Shown: positions 10,801 to 22,990 of the stretch, piece after piece
How the letters are laid out: each line of letters begins with the position of its first letter
How positions within the stretch are numbered: position 1 is the first letter of the stretch
NCBI RefSeq assembly: GCF_047495875.1
Contig: NC_092470.1
Coordinates: forward strand, 18,216,001-18,280,000
Origin: Pithys albifrons albifrons
Lineage: Eukaryota; Chordata; Aves; Passeriformes; Thamnophilidae
Reading direction: 5' to 3'
DNA: 64,000 bases
Made by a program: the position numbers and the translations under genes
The notes under the pieces: generated by a model
The model's database searches: none
The model's input: only the letters and a program-made list of their open reading frames with translations
Told to the model about the DNA's origin: nothing

Positions 10801-13800
10801 CTGGGGTTTGGAGCTTTTTTTTTTATCCTTTTCGGCGTCTAATTTTTGTCTCGGAGGAGATGGGAGTCATTAAAGGATCTGTAGACTGTCCTGTTAGCAC
10901 TGGCTTTAGGCAGGCATAACCAGTGTGATTGCAGGAGATAAAAGGGTGCCAGCTCCATGGCTGAGTTGCCGATGAGCAAGAGGAGCATCATATGGGGAAA
11001 AGAACAAAGACTGTGTATATGAAAATTTTTATTCTGTGTACTACAGCCCATTTAATTTATGGTATTAAAATGTGGCTTGGAGAAATGGTGGAAGTAAATT
11101 TAAAAAGGCTGAACAGTAAAACTAAAGAAGTAATTTTGCAAATAGTAAAACTTAGAGAGTTTCCCTTTCCTTTATTTTCCAACTCTTCTGTTATTCCCTG
11201 ATCTTTCAGAGTATCCCGTCATCAGTTCTTGAAGTGCTTTAAATGCTCTGTGGGTGGGCTGAGTGCAGGTACCTGCTGACTCCTGAGCATCCCACAGGCC
11301 CTGCTGCCCCTGCTCACTGAGGGCACTGCTCTGCCCAGGGCTCTGCAACTGCCAGGGCAAGGATTCCACAGCACTTCAGAAAATCCCCAAGATAATTGAT
11401 ACATTTGTTATGGCAGTTGGTTGAAACTGGCCATTTTAATCAGAAGCTGTTAATGAGGGAGAACAGGCTGTGGTCACATAAACCTCATTGTATTGGAAAG
11501 GTAAGTTTAGGAAGCTGTGGGAATAGACAGTTCCATCTTCAAGTGCCGTCACTGATAATGCTCTAATCTTACATCAGTAAACTGTTATTTTCTTAAGTAC
11601 TTTTACTTAATTTTATGAAGAGTAACTTAAAGGTAGGATTATTTAAAACTGTGTTCAGTTTCTTAATTTGCTTTGCTTTAATGTATTTTATTTGATTGAA
11701 GTGTCATGTTAGGCTGGGATTCATTCAGCAAAATAAATGTGTCTTCATGTTGATGATGCCTGTTTGTAAGTGTATGGGAATAGTTATGTAGAGCATTTGG
11801 GATTTTTTTCCTGCCCAGAGAGTCTGGTCAGGATGCTGTTTGCAGAATTCAGGGATGGTTTGGGGATTTTTGCAGGGAATTGGCTGTGGAGCAGCATTTG
11901 CACCAAGGAGCAGGTTCTTGTGATCCAGAATGGAAGCTCGTTGGGTTGTCATTGCAGCTGCCTGTCCTCTCCTTTTCCCTTCCCTTTGCCCTGTCATGGT
12001 TTGCAGGTTTGGACAGCAGTTTGCTTCTCTTACTTTGTGTGTTCTGGAGATTGGGGAGCAGGAGCTTTTTTTTTAACATGTTTTTTTAGGGCTGAATTAT
12101 TCCGTAATAAAACCGACCACAATATACCTGAAGATACTGACTGACTAGTTCTCCAAAGAGGTTTCTACCTGCCTTTCCATCATGCAGTCCTTTAATGAAA
12201 TGTTAATGAGAAGATCATCTGATAAACTTCTTGAAAATTTTCTGTCTAACACACTCATAATTGAGGATTTTCCCTTCAGATCTATTTCTTTTAAGGCACC
12301 TAAGTTGGTTTCTGTAGCTGTCTGTCTTGCATGCATGTAGATAATGCCTGTGAGCAAGCCACAAAGATTTTGGTGTGCTGTTTTCCTAAGATTTGAATGA
12401 CTAATTTTCTGAAGGTGGAGGGAACAACAGCCTTTCATGTGAAGTTCCTTTTGTGCTTGTTACAGGTGTTGGGAGCAGGAGAAGGTAAGCACAGACTGAA
12501 ATTCAGAGTTGCAATGTGATGAGGAGTCCTCCAGGCTCCTGATCTGGAAGGGCTGAGATCACAGTTCTTGCTTCTGCCTCACCTGTGCTTTGTTGCCTTT
12601 AATTCTTTGTGGTCTCTTCTGCTTAATCTTAGTGGCTTATAAGATTCTTCAGTGGCATAATTAGCTTATCTTAAAATAGTCTGATCTGTTGGCAGTATTG
12701 GGGCAGTGAGGGGACAGCCAGCCCCGTGCCTGGGTCTCTTGTGTTGGACCACAGAGATGTGTCAGTGTTGGGGCCACTGGGGAGAAAGGAGGGAGTAGGA
12801 GAGGATTTTTTGAAGATACGAGTGGTTTTTGGGCCCTTCAGCTTGTCTGTGCTGGGATTTACAGATGTTTTCCTTCAGGAATCTGACAACAACCAAATAA
12901 GCAGCTTCTGTTTTGTTTCAGCCAAGATCCAAGTGTAATGAAGATACAAAATTCAGTTCCTTTGCTAAGGTTGTTTTTTATATTTGTAGCTTTAGTGTGT
13001 CTGGCTCATTTTACCAACTCTTTTACTTGGGGGAGTGTCTGAGCCTTATCTTACCTCAAACTCCTTGTTTCAGACTTGGAAGTGTTTCTGGTCTCAGTCC
13101 TTGAAAGGTCTTAGACCAGGTCCCAACCCTTAATGTTTATAATTCCTTGAGACTGAGTATCTGGGTTTGATACTTCCTAAAATTGTCTTCTTTTTCCATT
13201 TTCATTTCTTTAGACAAAAGCAAATTTGGACAAGGCCACAATTACACATGAAGGAAATTGTTGTAGGTGCACTAGTTAAGAGGGGTAAGCTCTGCTTTTA
13301 AAACACTTGCTCTTGGAAGAGCTGCAGTTGCTGTTGTGGTTGTTACAATCGTGAAGGAGGGATTAGAACACTTTGTTAAGTGCAGGGGAAGGAACTCCAT
13401 ACGATACATTCAGGATGTTGGTCGTGATGTGATTTACTGTGTATTTTCTGTAGAAGAGTACTTCTTTTTCTGAAGTCCATAAAAAGCTAAAATTAAGTGC
13501 TAAGGTGCCATGCCTTTTGTTGATTAAAAATGGATTTCAGGGTTTTGTTTCCAATGGGCTGTTTGGTGCAGTAGCAGCTCGTGCTGGCTCAGTGGCCAGT
13601 GCTGGCCATGCCATGCTGGCTGCTGCTGACTTCAAGGAGAAAATGGAGATCTGTTATTTCAACATGTAAAATGCTTTTTAGGGAAAGTTTGTTCTATTTT
13701 TGGATTGATGGCTCTGTTCATTCTGAGTTTTTACTAAACTTCTACGTTGATGCTTTTAGGTCCTGTGTTTTCATCTCTCAAACCTGCAAAAAGACTTGTA

Positions 13801-16800
13801 AGACGTGATTTTGTTACGTCGTGTTTGAGTCTGCAAACCTTCATTGAAAACCTGATTTGGACTCTTCAAGACATAGTTAAAAACAAATTCTCCTGGTAAT
13901 TTTCTGAGTTCTGCTTCCAGGAGGATTTTATGTACCACCTCAGTGCAGGAAGCAAGAAAAAGGGGTTTTAACTGTGTGTGAATGTCTTGCCTACACTGCA
14001 AGATTCCTTGAGCCTTTCCTGTAACAGGCAGTAATCAGGCAAGTCCTATGTGTGGCTTAATGTTTAACTTCAGTTTTATTTTACTGGTATTGCTGGGCCC
14101 TTGTGCACACAGATAGAGTTGCACTATAACTGAGACTGGGGGGTGGAACTTGCCTCTTCCTGTTAGATTTTAGTGCAGTTCAGTTTGTTACAACAGATTT
14201 ATTCTGGTGAAACTTCCAGACCAGATTAGATGAAGTCACCTTTCTGCTGGGTTTGTGACATTTCTTGTAGCACTTGGTTCTTTGTGTTGTGAGTGAGGTG
14301 GGGTTTTTTTTCCTTTTCTTTTTTCCTGGTTTCTCCCACATTCATTAACTGCTTACAATGAGTTTTCAGTGAATTGGTGTCAGTGTTCCAGTGAAATCCT
14401 TGGCTGTGGTGATGAGTGTGGGGATCTTGCTCTGGCTCCTCGGGTCTGTTGGAGCTGTTCAGATGGAAATGCTGTGAGCTGCCTCTTCCCTGCTGTAATA
14501 TTAATGTTTATGTCTTACAAGTATTAGTAGAGGAATTATTAGGAGAGGAAGTTGAGCCCAGAAAGGCTTCCTGTGCACGACTTGCTGTAGGGTGAGCTCT
14601 GACAGGGTTCCCATGGCAGTGAATGTGTTTTCTCTACCACACGTTAGTCACATCTTGCCATTGTCTTCTTTAGAATGCAGCACTATTGTTGGCTCTATTG
14701 TTGTCAATACACAAGTTGTCTTAGCAAAACCTTTTCAAACACAATTAAAAGAATAAGTAAAACCATGTTGGGCAAAAATATGCTGAAGGGTTCTAATGGT
14801 TCCTGAGTGGGTAGGGAGCAGTCTTTTTTTGGCATTTACATAAACTTTTCAGTCCAAGTCTTTGTCTCTTTCTCCTCTGTTGTATTCCCGTGCAAAATTA
14901 AATTATTGAACTTTTATTTTAGCAATAGGAGACAATTTGAGCATAATTAATGCATCTGTCTAAATGAGTGATGCCTAATTGGATTATCATTGTTTAGAGA
15001 ACATTCACAGTCATTCATTGTCAATCTGTACGTTTCTGTTTTAGAGCTACAGTAAATGTTGGAGTCTCACTGTTCAATCTAATGAATGTGGCTTTAGATC
15101 TGCACTTTGCACTCCCAATTTCCAGGGTGCTCCAGTGGGTTCAGATGCTGTTTGGCAATTTCTGGTTTCAACCTTTTTACTGCCTGGGCTTCATACTCTG
15201 CCTTTGGGAAGGTGCACTGGATCTAGAGATGCTCAGACTTAGCTGGATAATGAGTGCAGAGAACTACCATATTGCTTTGCTTAAAAGGTGTCTGAGTTCT
15301 AGTGCTGTTCTGCTCATCTGAGGCAATTTATGTATGAAATCTCCCAAATGCAGAAGGTTTCCTCCCCAGGCATCAGACCTGTGCATCCAGAGGTGTGTGC
15401 AGTGTGCTCAGGTGTGGTACAAGCTCAGCTAATTTTCCTGTACAGCAACCCTGTGGCTTGGCCTGGTAACTCTGTGGTTTGAAAGGTTTGCTAAGGTACT
15501 ATCCTGGACAGCACACAGGAGGAAAAATACTGCTGTGCATTTGGGTTTTTTATCCTGAAAATCCATCTTTTCACCAACTGCTCTTTAATTGTCCCACCCA
15601 GATGGGGCAGAGCTGTTTCCTAATGGCGAGCACACCTTCAGAGTCAGGTTTGCCATCACTGAGCCCCTGGGAAAGTGGGTTACCCTGTTCAGTTGTGACT
15701 CCTGCCCAGCACCCTGGGCATGGCAGAGCCCCTGCACACTGAGGTGGGCATGGCCTGTCACGTGGGCTCGTGTGGTTTGGAGCTGTGAATTCCTGTCTCA
15801 GCTCCTCTTTACATCTTGAGCAGAACAGCAGTGAAACTGTTTGATGTGTTCCAGTAAAACAAATGGCACCCACCAACTTCTATTCTTTTTCCATTTGTTT
15901 CTTTATTAGATGTGGTTTGGTCACTTTCTGTGTACTGTGAGGACAGTTTTTGATTTAGTAAGTGTTGCTGCATGAAGTGCCTTCAAAAGTAAACTTACGT
16001 GGCAAATTTAAATCAGTTATCCTTAAAAGAAATGAGATATTGTGTATGTATTTAATGTAGGTGATTAGACTACAATGAAGTTTGTGGCTTTCAGTAAAAC
16101 TTGCTGTTCTGAAATTTGTCTCTGCTCTGGATTGATGCCTCTGTTTCTGAGGAGAAAGTTTTGGCTTGTATGGCCTTCAACATATCAGGAAGGCTGGGGG
16201 GGTGAGAATTTTATTTCATGTTGGTCTGTACATGTGGCAGAGGCTTCAGGACTGCCCTGCATGTGGGTCTTGTGGCTGGTGATGGTGGTGGTTTCTACCT
16301 GTTGTAATTTGACCTGACCAGATGGATGGCTGACTCTGTGAAGCCTCATCTCTAACTAAGGATGAGTTCCATCAGCTCTTGCTAGTTATAAATATGGAAG
16401 ATGAAAGATTATAAATAGTTCTCTATTGCAGGTGTGTTTTTGCATTTGTTTTCAGTTCTGCAGTTGACACCTGGGGGTTAAATTATAAGTGTAATTTGTG
16501 ACCTGGAGAATTTCTGTGCCTGAAGTGTGTCTGCTGATCCACTGCTTTAGCAGCAAATGGTATTTTCATTGGCAGGCCTTGCCTTGTTTTGAGTGTTGTG
16601 CTGTTGAGGAAATCTGAGTGGTGCCTTGCCTTTGACTTGGTGGATTCCTTGCTGTCCCTGGTGCAAATGCCTTGGTCTTGCTCTCGGTGCCTGGGTGCAG
16701 TTTAACAGGGCAGGGCAGTGCTGTGTAGAGGAGGTTTGGCCTGACATGTGGCTGGGCTGCAGTGAAGTGCTGGAACAGGGTTGGTGTGAGGAGCTGGGAG

Positions 16801-19800
16801 AGAGAATTTGTCAACTTCTGCTGTTTATTATTTTTTTTCTTTTTGTCACACTTGCAAGTAGACATGAACTACTTCTACCACACCCAGTTCTGTGTCTCTC
16901 TGCTATTTTTCAGAGCTTTCATTCATTTCATTTCCTAGTGGGTAGATGGTGAGATTTGTCAGATTTATTTATTCAAGTGCTAGTGGGTTTTCTCCTGAGA
17001 AAGTCTTATGAATTCTACTCTCAGAAAGTATCTCTTTTTTTTCCTTATCTTAATATATTTCCTTCAGTTTTTGCTTTGTCTTCTAATGCTCTCATGAATA
17101 AAGTTCCAGATCAGTCAGCTGGGTGCATTGCATGAACAAATTTTTGGTGTTTTTTTATTTTTCATCTGGAGTCTTGAAAAGCATTTACTCCCAAAGTGAC
17201 CGATGAGGTACCAACACTTTTGGAGAAACAAAGCAGTTGCTGATCTACGAGTCAGAGCATCTGCATCGTTGTACATTAGGCAGGCTCTGCTTTCATTGAT
17301 AATCATGTTGGGTGGGTTTTGATTTCTGGTGTTGTTGGGTTTTGTTTGCTTCTGAAATAAAAGTAACCTGTAGCACATCTCAGTTGCAGATAATTCAATT
17401 CCAAGTCTGTCACCAATGTCAGTGGGATGTTTTTATGTATTGTATAATATTGAGCATTTATTGTTCTCACTCAGAACTCGTTCATGTGACCTGTAACAGT
17501 GTCACTTTTCTCTGTAGCCCCTTAGTATTATTTGCTTACAGTGGAAGCACAATTTCCTTAGTTTTTACTGTATTGGTAAAACTTGGAAACTGCATTTTTA
17601 AACAGAAACTTGTTCTTTAGACAGATGAAAACATGTTTTCTGTAGACAAGGTTTATTTGTGCATTCCACTCTCTAGTTTTGTCTTCTTATTGAAGTTTAC
17701 TGGTTCAGTTATTTCATTGCTTTTCTGTGGTTTTTCTTTTATCAGTGTAGCTCTTGCCTTTAGTTCTGTGTTTGTTCCCTTTGCAGGAGGAATCTGGTGT
17801 GTGTTTGTGTGTGTGTGAACTGTTGAGTGCTTCATGTGCTGGGACTTGGTTTGGGTTGTTCTCAATGCTGGGCCTTTGCTCAGAGCAGGTCAGAACGGTT
17901 TGTAGCTCTGCAGTCCTCAGTATGGAAGAAAATTCCAAATGTAATGAAAAGAAAGGTACAGGTCTGGCTCAGATAAGAAAGTGATGGCTTAAATATTTGA
18001 GCAGTAGCAAGTCAAATGCCAAGGCTGGAACATGCTAATTCGGCAGGCTCAGGTTTGTGGCAGCTCTGCAGAGGTGAGGGATGGCTCCTGAGGAGGGACT
18101 TTTCTTTGCTCCTCGCAATGACAGGCTCTGCCACCCCCTGGGCCGGGGGTGGGAGCTCTGGGAGCAGCTGCACAGAAACTGCGAGTGCAGGGATGGCCCA
18201 GATTCGGCGTTAAAGCTTCAGGCAGAGCCAGCTCTGTGTGTGAGCACTTGGTCCGTGTGACGCTGTTTGACCGGATAAAGCATCTCCATCACGTGCTGAT
18301 GGGTGACACTGTGAGTGCACATTCTGTGTGGAGCTCAGGGAACTGTGTCTCCTGGTTTGAGGAAAAAAAAAAAGACTCTCCTGCATCAGAGATTTTGTGC
18401 CTTCAACATGATGACTTAATGCAGAGTTCTCATGTCCAAATGAAACCTGATCAGTATATCAGGACTCCCTTTAGTCTGTGCTTAACCTTTAAGTGACTGA
18501 AATCACGAGTGTTATAATAATTTTCTTCTGTAAAAATGTGGTATTTTGTATCTTTGTCAGTGACAAATGGTGCTGTGCTCTGCAGCCTAATTAAGGAATG
18601 ATTCTGAATAATGATCTAGTTGAAAGAATCGTCTCCTCAAAATCCAAGTGTATCTGCACCTCTGCTCTTGATGTGCCCGAGCATCTCTGTGGTGGATACC
18701 TTGGTCACCTGTTGGTGGTTCTCTCTGGTTTTCAGGTGTCCCAGCCAGGGGAAAGGGAGGACCAGGGGTTTATGAACCATCCCATGAAGTTTCTATTTTA
18801 GATGAACAGTGTCGGGACGAGCTTATGGGATGCAGCAAACATGCAGTTGAAGTAGGTAATGAGAACTTTAACCTGGTCCCTGTGGATATGGTTGCACTAG
18901 AGAGCAGCAGTCTGAGATTTTTATATGGGCTCACTGCCTAAATATTTACCCAAGGTCTGTGTGATTTCCTCTGCCTCCAGCCAGATCATGATTGCACCCC
19001 TGCTTAGGGTTTGAGGGAGGCTTTTCGTCTGTGCTTAGGAAAGAAAAGGATTAATGTGTGTTCCTCCAGCAGAATACAGATAATTTTCTAATCTCTCTTG
19101 ACCTCTGGGATCGAGTCCATTCCTCTTTTATCTTGGCATTCTCCAGGGCTCCAATCTGAAGCCATGAGGTGTGGTCTGAAGGGTCCCCTTGTGTCAGTCT
19201 AGAGGCAGCTTTTGGAAGAATTTGCCTTCCCCCACCAGGCTGGAGTTCTCTGCAGTGTGTCCTCTCTTGTGGTGTGACATAGGAAAGCATCGTGACAGAG
19301 GGTGATAAAATATTTTTAGTGTGTGCTCCATTAATTTTGGCAACTCACATTTGTTTGCACTTTTTATATGCCAATGTGTGTATTTCTAGATATGTCAATA
19401 TATGTAGAGACAATGTGTGGGTTTTTTTAATATGTCACTGTCTTTTATGGAGAACATCTGCTGTGAGATTGTTAGAACAATATGCAGTGATGCTTTTTAA
19501 AAATGTGTTCTAGTAGTTACCATGTACCAAGCAGTTTAATAAACCAGTAAAAGATTCCCAGTGTACTTGAATACCCAGTTAATAACACTGCCTGGAATTT
19601 CATCAGTCTTGCATGTCACCATTTATAGTCTCTAATTCTGTGACCTTTTCCTTAAATTTTCATGGCAAGAGACTACGACAAAGCCATTAACTTTGGAGTT
19701 TGGAATCTTAAAAATTCATAATATAGAGAACATAAATGCAAGGCTTGCATGTGTGTGTTAAAATAGTAAATGGGTTAAAGTAGTACAGGCACACTTAGGG

Positions 19801-20874
19801 CTGTGTTGGCAGAGTTTTCCCCTTCAGATGGTGGTTTGGAATGTGCAGCCTCTTCCTGTATCTGCTGTGGCAGAGCTAAAACTCCAGTGTCACTTATAGG
19901 AGAAATTTAATACAAGCAGCTTGTGCAGAACTGACCTGCTGCCATGGCAGCCTGTAATATATTTAGCATGCATGTGTCTAGTAACCATGAGATCTTGTGC
20001 CAGGGAATAAACCAGTGAAACCCTCCAAATTAACGTTTCTCTGAACATTTTCAGAGTTCTGTTAGTTAAATAGAATGTTATCAAACTATTTGAAGAGACT
20101 GTTCCATCTCGGTTACAAACCAACTCAGAATTGGAATGTTGCAGAATTGTCTTTGCAGATCAGTGTGAGAGAGACAGAATTCAAAATTAGTGGGATTTTT
20201 AAAATCCACCATAATTTGTTTCATTTTTTTAAAATGGTTCAGTTTTCTGCTGCCACGATGACTAAAGATTAAATTCTAAATGAAATCTGAAAATAGCAAT
20301 CTGTTCCTCAGGTACTTAATCTTTAAGAAAAGCCACAAATGTGAGTTTTTGGCAGTGCTGTTACAGTGTCAGAATTTTTTGGTATCATCTGTGCTTAAAA
20401 GCTGAAGTGTCAGTTATGTGCCTTCTGCAGATTTAATGGGACACCATTTGGGAGATGATAAGCAGGAAAAGTGCCACACATAAGTCCTCTCTCAAGGCAG
20501 TGTTAAAAGGTGGATAATCTCTTTAATGGAATATAATCTCACTTATGCAAACTCCTAATAAAGTTTAGGGTTTTCTCTGCTGGAGAAAGTGTTGATGTTG
20601 GTTTACATTGTAAGGTTTTTTTGGTGTCTTGTGCTGAGCAGCAGTGAGATGACTTGTTCCTCCTCTCTTAGCAGCAGGACCCCTTTTCTGTGGGTCACAG
20701 GGAGGTTCTTCCAGGACACCTGTGGGCCCAGACAGGTGGAAGTGTCCTGGGCTGGACCTGAGCACCAGAGTGCAGCTTTAATACTCAGTATGGAACATGA
20801 CAGCCCCATGCTGAGGGATTTCCTCAGCCTCAGACCTGCAGGGTTACATTCCTTAGGCTGGAAGGTTCTCATGG
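10801..20874 (+). other. MEF2A: Intron 1 of MEF2A, middle part; no gene seen
   Basis: AT-rich noncoding DNA. Frames are short and domain-free. A consensus MEF2 element (TTATAAATAG, 16409-16418) is present, but such matches are expected by chance at this base composition. A short CpG-retaining stretch around 18180-18310 (GACCGGATAAAGCATCTCC) may be conserved. No mobile element was recognised. Confidence 0.55.
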
Positions 20875-21120
20875 CCTCTCAGTGCTTTGGGAGTTCCAGG
20901 GGCCTCTCAGTGCTTTGGGAGTTCCAGGGGCCTCTCAGTGCTTTGGGAGTTCCAGGGGCCTCTCAGTGCTTTGGGAGTTCCAGGGGCCTCTCAGTGCTTT
21001 GGGAGTTCCAGGGGCCTCTCAGTGCTTTGGGAGTTCCAGGGGCCTCTCAGTGCTTTGGGAGTTCCAGGGGCCTCTCAGTGCTTTGGGAGTTCCAGGGGCC
21101 TCTCAGTGCTTTGGGAGTTC
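20875..21120. repeat. Perfect 28-bp minisatellite, eight full copies plus 22 bases
   Basis: The unit begins CCTCTCAGTGCTTTGGGAGT and ends TCCAGGGG. Copies start at 20875, 20903, 20931, 20959, 20987, 21015, 21043, 21071 and 21099, the last cut after GGGAGTTC. I see no mismatch between copies. Since 28 is not a multiple of three, all three frames stay open and give the same peptide pattern, hence a chance 238-codon frame at 20589-21305. The uniformity suggests recent expansion and length variation between individuals. Confidence 0.97.
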
Positions 21121-22539
21121 CCTTCCTTTCCAGGCTGGGTGGACACAGGTTGTTTAGTGAGGCTTGGTCGGAGGGTTCCACCTTCCCCCAGCTCCTGTTT
21201 CAGCTTGTGCATCTTCCAGCTGGGAGCTTTTCCCACCTCTCCCTGTTGAGAAGCCTCTGTAGGCACCTTCTCCTGGATAATGGGTTGTTGGACTTTGGTT
21301 TTTGATGGTATTTTTCTGGAAGCACTGTCATTATGGACCCATAAACTCCTTCAAATACTGAAGATACTTCCCATCGAATTCTGTAGTTTTGGGAGTTACT
21401 TCATTTGCAGAAAAATGACAAGAAAGCCCAGTGACTTTTCTCTGGAGTACTTTAAGGACACACACAGTAAGGCAGTATTTAAACACCTTAAACATAAGAG
21501 AACTGAAATTTATTCCATAAGGTGTACCAGTATTGTGTGCTCAGAGCTCTGTACCTTAGCAGTGAACCATTTCTGAAACCTGCAGAGTGTGGTTGGGTTG
21601 GAAGCTGTGGTTGGTCTCTTCAAGTGTTTCAAAATACCAACAATCCTCTTGGCCAAGCTCCTGAATTAGTAACACAGGAAAACAACAAGGTCCATTTAGA
21701 GTTCCCATTTTATTTTTCCATAGCAGCCTGGATCTGAGGCACTGCAGAACTGCCAGTGCAAGCTCTGACCTCCAGTAAAAGCTGCAGCCTGTTTGTTGTG
21801 GGTTTTTCAGTGCTATTGACACAAATATTTATTAATTCCAGTTTCATAATTTACCTTTCTCTTCCTCATGGCTCTTCTGAGTAAATTTTTGTTGCAAGAA
21901 TTGAGTCTTGTGCTTAATTCATTTCCCTTTCAGGAGGCCAAAGAATACCCATGTGCATCCTTGAAAGACCTTCCCTTAAGGTGAAATCCTCAAAAGTGAA
22001 TGAGAACCAGTTTCTTTTTAATGTCTGTTTTAATCTACTAAATATAAAAAGCCAGGTCTGTGTCTTTGTTCTGCGCTGTGTGGCATCAAATTGAATAAAA
22101 TGTCACAGATAGAACTCCCTACAGATAAACTTACTGTTAACTTTGCTGCTGCTCTCCTGTGTCACACTTTTTGCTCTGCTTCTGGGAGCCTGCTCTTCCC
22201 TTTAATGCCTTTCTTCCAGCTCTGTGGGGTGAGCATTCACTGTAGGAATTGGACTCCTTCAAAAAAAGAGCAAACAGTGAGACTCGGGAGCATCACACCT
22301 CTGGATGGCAAGATTTTAGGGAATATTACCACCCTGTTCAGGAATATTTTGGCTTCAGTTACACCTACTGAAAGAATTGGGCAGGGGCACCTATTTGACT
22401 GCAGTGAGATTTTGAGTCAGAGGATTCACTGGATGGACTAAATTCTTCCTTTGCATGGCCTGGCAGATGGACTGATTTGGCAGCATTAGGATGTGAGAGC
22501 AGAAATCTTAGTTTCCTCTATTTAAACCAAAGCTCAGCG

Positions 22540-22990
22540 CTGCTGTAAATGTTGTTAATCCGGAGCAATGGGCCTGGCTCGTGCAAATGCAGGCTCTTAG
22601 TGAGCTCTACAGTCATGGTGGCCTTAAGGTTTTACGTGATGTGCACTAGTAAAGGGTTTGTGTTGTTTTAAATAAGCGATTCATGCGAAGGGCAGCGCCT
22701 GCCGCCCCTAAAGGATCGCTGGGGTTGTTAATCGGAGATTACCATCAAAGCGAGCCCCATTCAGTGGCAGACAAAGAGGAAGGAAATCCAGCAGAAGCTC
22801 GAAGGAAGAATCTCCACAAGTGCGGGGCTGATGTAACATGTTAAGAGCGGTGTCTGCTCCAAGTACGGGGTGAGCTTGTTTTGATCCGTATCTCCCTTTG
22901 AAAGCGGGCAGGTGTTCACAGCGTGCAGGGTGAGGCTGAGCCCGGAGAAAGCCATGGCACTGGGTGTTGGGGAATTCTTACAAATCCAGA
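22540..22990. promoter_or_regulatory. CpG-retaining intronic block, candidate conserved enhancer
   Basis: Many unmutated CpGs (AATCCGGAGC, GCGATTCATGCGAAGG, GGATCGCTGGGG, AATCGGAGATTACC, GTACGGGG, GATCCGTATC) occur in a stretch with no coding frame and no repeat character. It includes TAAT/ATTA homeodomain cores and an octamer-like TGCAAAT at 22583. Retention of scattered CpGs and motif density suggest purifying selection; there is no alignment to prove it. Confidence 0.4.

Noticed and set aside
20589..21305. Open frame of 238 codons on the + strand
   Set aside because: Most of it is the 28-bp minisatellite read in three successive frames. No domain, start context or splice support.
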